From Planctomycetota bacterium (GTDB lineage: Bacteria; Planctomycetota; UBA1135; UBA2386), in the NCBI GenBank assembly GCA_021776805.1, contig JAJFFD010000156.1, positions 1 through 64,000 of the forward strand: 64,000 bases of DNA. The letters are read 5' to 3'. The notes beneath the pieces are model-generated. The model saw only the letters and a program-made list of their open reading frames with translations, was not told where the DNA came from and did not search any database. Position 1 is the stretch's first letter; every line of letters starts with the position of its first letter. Of this stretch, positions 58,054 through 64,000 are shown piece by piece. The translations under genes and the position numbers were made by a program.

Positions 58054-59763
58054 CTAATCCGCCATCGTGCTGCGGGTGACCTCTTCGAGGCTGGTGTTCC
58101 CGCGCAAGAAATTCAAAATCCCGGCTCGGCGCAGGGTGACCATCCCCTCCGTTAGCGCCAGAGTCTTTACGTCCTGGACATTGGCCCGATCGACAACCAG
58201 GCGCTTGACCTCTTCGGTCATGCGCAGAGTCTCGAGCAACGCGAAACGTCCCTTGTAGCCATTGGTACAGCGCGGACAGCCCACTGGGCTGAACATCTCC
58301 ATGCCTTCCTTGCCGAGCTCCTCGGGCAGCACGCCTGCTGCGAGCAAGGCCTTCTCACCGATATCCGCGGGCTTCTTGCAGTGCGCACAGAGTTTGCGAG
58401 CAAGGCGTTGTGCACAAATCAGCAAGGTTGAACTCGCGACCATGAAGGGATCGAGTCCCATGTCGGCCATTCGGGTGATCGTGCTCACCGCATCGTTGGT
58501 ATGCAGAGTGCTGAGCACGAGGTGTCCGGTGAGGGCAGCCTTGACTGCGATCTCCAGAGTCTCTTGGTCACGAATCTCACCCAGCAGGACAACGTCAGGG
58601 TCCTGGCGTAGAATGGATCGCAGAGCACCAGCGAAGGTCATGCCGCGCTTGGCGTTCACCGGAACCTGATTGATACCTTCGAGGGTGTACTCAACAGGGT
58701 CCTCGACAGTCACCAGGTTGATTTCGGGCTCGGCGATCTTCTGTACTGCCGAGTACAGAGTGGTCGATTTACCAGAGCCCGTTGGCCCGGTGACCAGGAT
58801 CATTCCATAGGGCCTGCCGCAGGCCCAGGTGTAGTCATCCAGAGCCTTCCTCTCGAAGCCGAGAGCTTCGATGTCGAGAGCCAAGTTGGATGAATCCAAG
58901 ATTCTGAAGACAGTCTTCTCGCCCCAGATCACTGGCAGGATCGAAATCCGAAAGTCGATGGCCTTGTTACCCATCTTCATCTGGAACTTGCCGTCCTGTG
59001 GACGCTGCTTCTCAGCAATGTCCAGCTTCGACATGATCTTGATGCGCGAAGTGATGTTGTTCTGCATCCGCTTGGGCAGACTCATCACCTCGGTCATCCG
59101 ACCATCACGGCGATATCGAATGATGACCTTCTTCTCGAAGGGTTCGATGTGGATATCGCTCACCCCCGTAGCGCAAGCATCGGAGATGATCTTGTTGACC
59201 ATCTTGACCACCGGCGACGCCTCGTCGCTGATGGCAGACAGGTCCATCCCCTCCTCATCATCCATCGCCTCCTTGAGCTCGACGTCAGAGCCATCGAAGG
59301 TATCAAGGATCTCACCGACACTCTCCTCGTCGGATCGGTAGGCGATGGGAATGATCTTCTCGATCTTCTCTTCGGTGCTCAGCACCGTTCGCAATTCGCA
59401 GCCGGTAATGATGCGAATGTCGTCCAGCTTGAGAACATCAAAGGGGTTCGCAACCGCAATGGTGATGATCGAACCGATCTTGTCGATCGGGAAGATCATG
59501 TACTCCTTGGCGATGTCGACTGGGACATCCTCGAGCGCCTCTGGATTCGTGCGCAACTTGTCGAGATCGATTGGCGGCGTGTTGGCAGCCTTGCCAACCA
59601 GCGCAAGCAGATCGTTCTCCGAGGCCAAACCCTTCTTGACGATGACCTCGGTGAGCGGACGACGCTCCCGCTGTGCCTCGAGCAGGAGAGCATCCGCAGT
59701 GGCGGCATCAACCATGCCGGCCTTCTCGATGATCCCCCTGAGTTTACGAGCGAATTGGATCAT
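58054..59763 (-). CDS. pilB: Type IV pilus extension ATPase PilB
   Basis: 569 residues, GspE/PilB. N-terminal MshEN-type domain (residues 10-150, c-di-GMP-binding in some members), N2 (~185-290), ATPase core: Walker A G-P-T-G-S-G-K-S (326-333), Asp box with D355-P-V-E, Walker B L-L-G-E-I-R-D (393-399), His box T-G-H-L-V-L-S-T-L-H-T-N-D (412-424), and a Zn ribbon C459-x2-C462...C496-x2-C499. It powers pilin addition. ATG 59763 overlaps the pilT stop by one base (TAATG). Confidence 0.96.
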   Translation of the reverse strand: MIQFARKLRGIIEKAGMVDAATADALLLEAQRERRPLTEVIVKKGLASENDLLALVGKAANTPPIDLDKLRTNPEALEDVPVDIAKEYMIFPIDKIGSIITIAVANPFDVLKLDDIRIITGCELRTVLSTEEKIEKIIPIAYRSDEESVGEILDTFDGSDVELKEAMDDEEGMDLSAISDEASPVVKMVNKIISDACATGVSDIHIEPFEKKVIIRYRRDGRMTEVMSLPKRMQNNITSRIKIMSKLDIAEKQRPQDGKFQMKMGNKAIDFRISILPVIWGEKTVFRILDSSNLALDIEALGFERKALDDYTWACGRPYGMILVTGPTGSGKSTTLYSAVQKIAEPEINLVTVEDPVEYTLEGINQVPVNAKRGMTFAGALRSILRQDPDVVLLGEIRDQETLEIAVKAALTGHLVLSTLHTNDAVSTITRMADMGLDPFMVASSTLLICAQRLARKLCAHCKKPADIGEKALLAAGVLPEELGKEGMEMFSPVGCPRCTNGYKGRFALLETLRMTEEVKRLVVDRANVQDVKTLALTEGMVTLRRAGILNFLRGNTSLEEVTRSTMAD

Positions 59764-60848
59764 TACTTGCGACCGGAGCTCGAGCCGGATCGTTGCATCA
59801 AGCGTTGCAATTCAGTCGGGTCCGGCGAGTGCAAGGCAGCATCCTCGAAGGTGATCGCTCCCGAACGGTAGAGCTCGAAGAGGGATTGATTCATGGTGCG
59901 CATCCCCAACTTGCCGCCAGTCTGAATGATCGAGAGGACTTGGTGGGCCTTGTCGTCGCGAATCAGGGCTCGAACCGCCGGGTTTGCAATCATCACCTCG
60001 GCACCCAGGACGCGTCCCTTCCCCTGAGCTCGCGGCAAGAGTTGCTGACAGATCACTGCCTGCAAGGTGAATGAGAGCATGGTGCGGATCTGCTGCTGCT
60101 GATGCGCTGGAAAGACATCGATGATCCGGTTAACGGTCTGCACCGTGTCCGAAGTGTGCAGAGTCGCGAAGGTGAGGTGACCGGTTTCAGCGAGAGTCAG
60201 CGCAGCCTCGATGGTCTCCAAGTCGCGCATTTCGCCGATAAGCACCACGTCCGGATCCTGACGCAGCACGGAACGCAGAGCCGGTCCAAAGCTCCGGGTG
60301 TCACCACCGACCTCGCGCTGATTGATCAGGCAGCCCTTGTTCTTGTGCAAGAACTCGATCGGGTCTTCGATGGTGACGATATGCCCCTCGCGGTCCTGAT
60401 TGATGTAATCGATCATGGACGCAAGAGTGGTCGACTTACCGGAGCCAGTCGCTCCTGTGCAGAGGACCAGGCCCTTCTGCAAATGGCAAATCCACTCGCT
60501 GACAGCTCGCGGAACACCTATCTGCTCGAAGTCGAAGACCTCGAAAGGGATGGTGCGCATCACCGCCGCGACGGTCCCACGCTGGGTGAAGGCATTGGTC
60601 CGGAAGCGACCAAGGTTGGTAACACCGAAGGAGAAGTCGATCTCCAAGTCCCTTTCGAACTTGGCCACCTGATCCGGAGCAAGAACTGAGTAGATCAGCT
60701 TCTTCGTGACTTCTGGCTGCAGAATGTCGTGCTCTGTGTCCTGTAGCTTGCCGTCGATGCGGATTTTTGGTGCCGCGCCGACAGACAGGTGAAGGTCAGA
60801 CCCTCCACGTTGAACCATCAGGTTCAAGAGCTCTTCCATTGAGACCAT
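59763..60848 (-). CDS. pilT: Type IV pilus retraction ATPase PilT
   Basis: 361 residues. Hexameric ATPase for pilus retraction and twitching motility. N-terminal G-G-S-D-L-H-L-S-V-G (15-24), Walker A G-A-T-G-S-G-K-S (132-139), Asp box E-D-P-I-E-F, Walker B L-I-G-E-M-R-D (203-209), and His box T-G-H-L-T-F-A-T-L-H-T (222-232). C-terminal A-L-I-R-D-D-K-A-H-Q-V. Full length. First gene of pilT-pilB-pilC-TPR-pilin; pilM/N/O/P/Q are not in this window. Confidence 0.96.
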   Translation of the reverse strand: MVSMEELLNLMVQRGGSDLHLSVGAAPKIRIDGKLQDTEHDILQPEVTKKLIYSVLAPDQVAKFERDLEIDFSFGVTNLGRFRTNAFTQRGTVAAVMRTIPFEVFDFEQIGVPRAVSEWICHLQKGLVLCTGATGSGKSTTLASMIDYINQDREGHIVTIEDPIEFLHKNKGCLINQREVGGDTRSFGPALRSVLRQDPDVVLIGEMRDLETIEAALTLAETGHLTFATLHTSDTVQTVNRIIDVFPAHQQQQIRTMLSFTLQAVICQQLLPRAQGKGRVLGAEVMIANPAVRALIRDDKAHQVLSIIQTGGKLGMRTMNQSLFELYRSGAITFEDAALHSPDPTELQRLMQRSGSSSGRK

Positions 60849-60980
60849 GCTGTTTACTCCAACCCGCTAGCGGAGCACCCAGGCACCAGGAATTGGACCC
60901 TGAGCGCAAACCCTTGCTTATCACTGGGCTTATCGGTCAGGGCATCCCCTTCCATTGAGGGGAGGATGCGAAGTCCCGGT

Positions 60981-61001
60981 CCTGTCGAGAAATTCGACAG
61001 G
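60981..61001. terminator. Perfect hairpin between EF-G2-like gene and pilT
   Basis: CCTGTCGA (60981-60988) and TCGACAGG (60994-61001) form an 8-bp perfect stem with a GAAAT loop, 20 bp after the stop of the EF-G2-like gene. A second, bulged stem-loop follows at about 60947-60970 (GCATCC-type arms). Both lie between EF-G2 and pilT, which suggests that transcription of the pil operon starts after them. No T-run. Confidence 0.5.
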
Positions 61002-61021
61002 GCTAGACTGCACTCAGGAAG

Positions 61022-63046
61022 CTACTTGCTTTCCTGCGCCTTCTTGTAGGCCGACACGATCTCTTGCTGAATGTTCGATGGCACCGGATCGAAGTGGGAG
61101 CTGGCCATGGTAAAGGTCCCCTCACCGGCAGTAATCGAGCGCAGCTGAGTGGAGTACTCCTGCATCTCTTTCATCGGAACCGTCGCCTTGATGAATTGGA
61201 TGCCATCCTGGGCTTCCATGCCGAGCATGCGTCCTCGTTGGGTGGCGAGATTGCTGGTCACATCGCCGGTGAAGCGATCCGGAACCTGAATCTCGACTTC
61301 CATGACCGGCTCAAGAAGGATGGGCTTGGCCTTGTCGAAGGCCTCGAGGAATGCCCTTTCACCAGCCAGCTGGAAGGAGAGCTGGTCCGAGTCCACATCA
61401 TGGTACTTGCCATCGTAGAGTTCGGCCCGCACGTCGACGATTGCACAACCGGCACGGCCGCCCTTCTGCAGAAACTTCCGAATGCCTTTTTCGACCTCCG
61501 GAATGAACTGCCTTGGGATGGAACCACCGACCACGGCATCGACGAACTCGAAGCCCTGACCTCGATCCAGGGGAGCAATTCGCAAGTAGACCTCCGCGAA
61601 TTGCCCACGGCCACCGGACTGCTTCTTGTGACGGTGATGCCCGTCAGCCTTGTTGATGACAGTCTCCTGATAGGGAACACTCGGCGTGTGCTGCTCGGTC
61701 CCAACGCCGTAGCGCCGCTTGAGTCGCTGCAACTGGACTTCCAGGTGCAAAGGACTCATACCCGAAATCAGGAGCTCGCCGGTAGACGCATCGCGGCCGG
61801 ATAGAAAGCTGGGATCCTCTGAGGCGAGCTTCTCGAGACCCTGGTTGATCTTCTGCTCATCGCCACGACTTGCTGGATTGACAGCCAGGGAAAAGGCAGG
61901 CTGAGGATACTCAGTCGGCTTGACGAGCAGGCCGGCACCCTCGGCGGTCAGCGTATCGCCGAGGAGGAGATCCTCGACCTTGCTGATAATGAAGATGTCA
62001 CCGGGCACGACTTGATCAACCGGCTTGCCTTCAGCGCCTTCGATGGCGGTGATGCCGGACAGCTTTTCGTGCTTTCCGTTCCGGACGTTGTCCACACCCT
62101 CCTCTGCCTTGAGCGTCCCACGTAGACAACGCACGTAGGACATCTTGCCAACGTAGGGGTCGAGGACCACCTTGAAGACAACACCTACGAAGGGCTGGCT
62201 GGGGTCGGGCTCGATCAACTGGTCGTAGACATCGCTACCGACCGCGGCTCCCGCACGAGCACCGAAGCTCACCGGAGAAGGGAAGTAGTGTTCGATGAAG
62301 TACAGAAGGCGATTGAGACCCAATTCCCTGGTGGGAGCGACGACCATGAGTGGGATGATCTTGCCGCTGGCAATCGCCAAGGGCAGATTCTTCTCCAGCT
62401 CTTCCTGAGACATGTTCCCGGTTTCCAGGTATGCCTCCATGAGCTCGTCGTCTACTTCGGCGACCCGGTCCTGCAGCTTCTCGCGGTACTCCTCAGCCTT
62501 CGGACCCTCGCCTGCCAAGACTTCGTGAACGCCCTGAAACTCATCAGCCACACCATTCGGGTAAGTAACCGGCACGACCGCGTCGCCAAACACTTCGCTA
62601 AGCTCAGCGAGGAGGGCGTCAAAGTTCGCGTTCTCACCATCCGGATGAGTGACGACTATGGCGCGGCCGATCCCCGCCTCTCCGGTTTGGCTCCAGAGGC
62701 TACGGGCATGAAAGCTCAGGCCGCCGTTCGCAGAGATACAGAGCACTCCCGCCTCGACAACGGGGGTGACCCCGTATGCCCCGGCGAGGAAGTCAGGATG
62801 ACCAGGCGTATCGACGAGATTCAGGTGAATCTTGCCCACCGGCAAACCGAAGACGTGGCTCGTCAGAGTCTGCTTGCGTTCCTTTTCCTCAGGCTCGCCG
62901 TCGCTGATGCTGCTGCCATCCGCCGTGTTGCCATGACGGCTCGACACGCCAGTCTTGTGGGCGAGCGCATCCACAAGGGCCGTCTTGCCGGAACTGCTGT
63001 GTCCAAATAGGGCTACGTTCCGAATGTCTTCCGGGCGATGGGCCAT
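61022..63046 (-). CDS. EF-G2-like translational GTPase
   Basis: 674 residues from ATG 63046 (AGGAG 9-10 nt upstream); the open frame upstream is not conserved. It has five domains as EF-G: G1 G-H-S-S-S-G-K-T (15-22), G3 D-T-P-G-H (79-83), domain II, domain IV (V-P-Y-Q-E-T-V-I and G-R-G-Q-F-A-E-V) and domain V. It belongs to the EF-G2 side-branch like mycobacterial FusA2: the G1 aspartate of G-H-x-D-x-G-K-T is Ser, switch I is replaced by a Gly/Asp/Glu-rich segment, and the G4 N-K-x-D is T-H-P-D (133-136). The role of such paralogues is uncertain. There should be another EF-G elsewhere. Confidence 0.9.
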   Translation of the reverse strand: MAHRPEDIRNVALFGHSSSGKTALVDALAHKTGVSSRHGNTADGSSISDGEPEEKERKQTLTSHVFGLPVGKIHLNLVDTPGHPDFLAGAYGVTPVVEAGVLCISANGGLSFHARSLWSQTGEAGIGRAIVVTHPDGENANFDALLAELSEVFGDAVVPVTYPNGVADEFQGVHEVLAGEGPKAEEYREKLQDRVAEVDDELMEAYLETGNMSQEELEKNLPLAIASGKIIPLMVVAPTRELGLNRLLYFIEHYFPSPVSFGARAGAAVGSDVYDQLIEPDPSQPFVGVVFKVVLDPYVGKMSYVRCLRGTLKAEEGVDNVRNGKHEKLSGITAIEGAEGKPVDQVVPGDIFIISKVEDLLLGDTLTAEGAGLLVKPTEYPQPAFSLAVNPASRGDEQKINQGLEKLASEDPSFLSGRDASTGELLISGMSPLHLEVQLQRLKRRYGVGTEQHTPSVPYQETVINKADGHHRHKKQSGGRGQFAEVYLRIAPLDRGQGFEFVDAVVGGSIPRQFIPEVEKGIRKFLQKGGRAGCAIVDVRAELYDGKYHDVDSDQLSFQLAGERAFLEAFDKAKPILLEPVMEVEIQVPDRFTGDVTSNLATQRGRMLGMEAQDGIQFIKATVPMKEMQEYSTQLRSITAGEGTFTMASSHFDPVPSNIQQEIVSAYKKAQESK

Positions 63047-63189
63047 CTGGGGGCTTCTCCTGGTCAGAGGGGCTGGAGGGGGGATGGCAATTCTAGCCAT
63101 CCCGCCCCCCCATTCCTCCGCCTTTTCTTGTCCCCTGGGCGACACTTATGTCCGAAGACTGTCGCCGGCACATGAGGCCGACAGAAAGG

Positions 63190-63861
63190 CTAGAAGGTTT
63201 CGCCGAGAACGATCTCAACCCGGCGATTGTTTGACTTGGCGGACTCGCCACTCCCGGGAGTCAAGGGGTCAAAGGGCCCGAAGCCTACCACCGCCACGCT
63301 GCGCTCGGGTATGGAGCACTGGCTGATAAGGAAGCGCGCTACCGCATCCGCTCTCTCGACGGAGAGGTGCCGGTTGCTGCGGTACTTGTCCCTGGTCTTG
63401 GCAATCGGATCCGTATCCGTGTGGCCTTCGATGAAGTAGCGGCGATTTCCATAGTCGCGCATGAGCACACGGGCCACGTCGCGCAGGATCTTCTCCGCAG
63501 ATGGCTTGAGCTTGGTGCTACCGGAGTCAAAGGCGACGCGGTTGTTGATGCCGAGACTCAGGTTGCCGCTCTTGTTATAGCGCACATTGAGGTCGGGCAG
63601 CTCATCCTGCAAACCCGCCAAGTCGTTGACCGGCGGGCTTGCCTCGGCGGGAATGGCCTCCATATCCAGGAGCCGCGCCTGGGCAGCTTGCTCACGACGC
63701 AGGAGGTCGGCGTTCTCCGAGCGCAAGTCCGCGAGATCACCGTTGAGCTCACGGATCTCTGCGTCGCGATCACGTAGTAGATCCTGATATCGGTTGGCAC
63801 AACCGGCGTTGAGCAAGAGAGTACTTCCAGCAAGCATGAGCGTGAGGGCACGCAGATTCAT
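63190..63861 (-). CDS. OmpA/Pal-family peptidoglycan-binding lipoprotein
   Basis: 223 residues with lipoprotein signal (L-L-L-N-A-G-C, Cys21). A coiled-coil segment (R-D-R-D-A-E-I-R-E-L-N-G-D-L-A-D-L, residues ~30-65) precedes a C-terminal OmpA domain (~100-223): F-D-S-G-S-T-K-L-K-P (~112-121), Y-F-I-E-G-H-T-D-T-D-P-I (~142-153), L-S-V-E-R-A-D-A-V, G-F-G-P, S-N-N-R-R-V-E-I-V-L. It tethers the outer membrane to peptidoglycan. The start is backed by a full Shine-Dalgarno TAGGAGGT 5 nt upstream of ATG 63861. The heptad region could mediate trimerisation. Confidence 0.93.
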   Translation of the reverse strand: MNLRALTLMLAGSTLLLNAGCANRYQDLLRDRDAEIRELNGDLADLRSENADLLRREQAAQARLLDMEAIPAEASPPVNDLAGLQDELPDLNVRYNKSGNLSLGINNRVAFDSGSTKLKPSAEKILRDVARVLMRDYGNRRYFIEGHTDTDPIAKTRDKYRSNRHLSVERADAVARFLISQCSIPERSVAVVGFGPFDPLTPGSGESAKSNNRRVEIVLGETF

Positions 63862-63877
63862 AGCTACCTCCTAGGAT

Positions 63878-64000
63878 TCAATGTGCGCGTCCTCGACGCA
63901 GCAAGACATAAAGAAAGACGGTACAGAGGACCCCGACTACGACGAGCACCCAAGGCGAGGCAGCATGTCTCTGCTGCCACTCCGGCCAGGTCTCCGTCAG
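63878..64000 (-). CDS. C-terminal tail of a membrane protein (5' end beyond window)
   Basis: From the right edge to a TGA at 63880-63878, 40 codons are open. They read L-T-E-T-W-P-E-W-Q-Q-R-H-A-A-S-P, then a hydrophobic helix V-L-V-V-V-G-V-L-C-T-V-F-L-Y-V-L-L and R-R-G-R-A-H-stop. The single C-terminal helix with a basic tail suggests a periplasmic protein anchored at its C-terminus. It ends 17 bp before the OmpA-like start, on the same strand, so co-transcription is likely. Identity unknown. Confidence 0.6.
   Translation of the reverse strand: MTETWPEWQQRHAASPWVLVVVGVLCTVFLYVLLRRGRAH

Overview
The window is a 64 kb chromosomal piece of a high-GC, LPS-bearing, diderm bacterium, most likely a planctomycete. 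It encodes heptose epimerase HldD, Lgt, many lipoproteins and an OmpA/Pal protein, which indicate an outer membrane. ThuA/DUF1080 proteins, a HEAT plus cytochrome c protein, very large Gly-rich lipoproteins and secreted proteins with a recurring C-terminal module (final motif like P-N-N-P...F-x-L-Q...L-S-N-A...IG) fit the Planctomycetota, possibly a marine Poly30/Saltatorellus-like lineage. The phylum call is inference; no rRNA or tRNA is present to settle it.

Layout: 1-8.7 kb (minus) is a run lgt-pyrC-rpmB followed by a giant multi-module glycosyltransferase and a second, truncated glycosyltransferase. 8.75-11.8 kb (plus) is an eboA-eboB pair translationally coupled to a ThuA-DUF1080 fusion. 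11.8-17.8 kb carries a c-type cytochrome, a GT-C-type membrane glycosyltransferase, a DUF1080 lipoprotein and prfC. 18.0-22.3 kb is a DUF4956 / VTC-domain / CotH-kinase cluster, facing a metallophosphatase-like lipoprotein. 23.5-35.9 kb is mixed: secreted proteins, a Tat-exported PLP enzyme, hldD, gnd, an iodotyrosine-deiodinase-like nitroreductase and yifB/comM.

36-48.9 kb (minus) holds three related Gly-rich surface lipoproteins; two of them head a tightly packed run of amidohydrolase, nrnA, metallophosphoesterase, cutA and a membrane glycosyltransferase. The last five all use GTG or TTG starts. 49-50.9 kb (plus) has a membrane-anchored unknown and tatD. 50.9-60.8 kb (minus) is a type IVa pilus module (pilT, pilB, pilC, a TPR protein, pilin) followed by a polyprenyl-phosphate sugar synthase, a GT4 enzyme and a TMTC-like GT-C/TPR transferase, which together look like a pilin or surface-protein glycosylation module. 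61-64 kb encodes an EF-G2-like GTPase, an OmpA-like lipoprotein and the tail of a membrane protein.

The main themes are surface construction and decoration: five glycosyltransferases of GT2/GT4 type or fusions of them, three GT-C-like enzymes, pili and large lipoproteins. I see no tRNA, rRNA, CRISPR array, insertion sequence, integrase or prophage gene. The most unusual material is the lipoprotein family at 40.9-48.9 kb, which carries a 25-residue block that is identical between two paralogues although the DNA differs at 14 silent positions.
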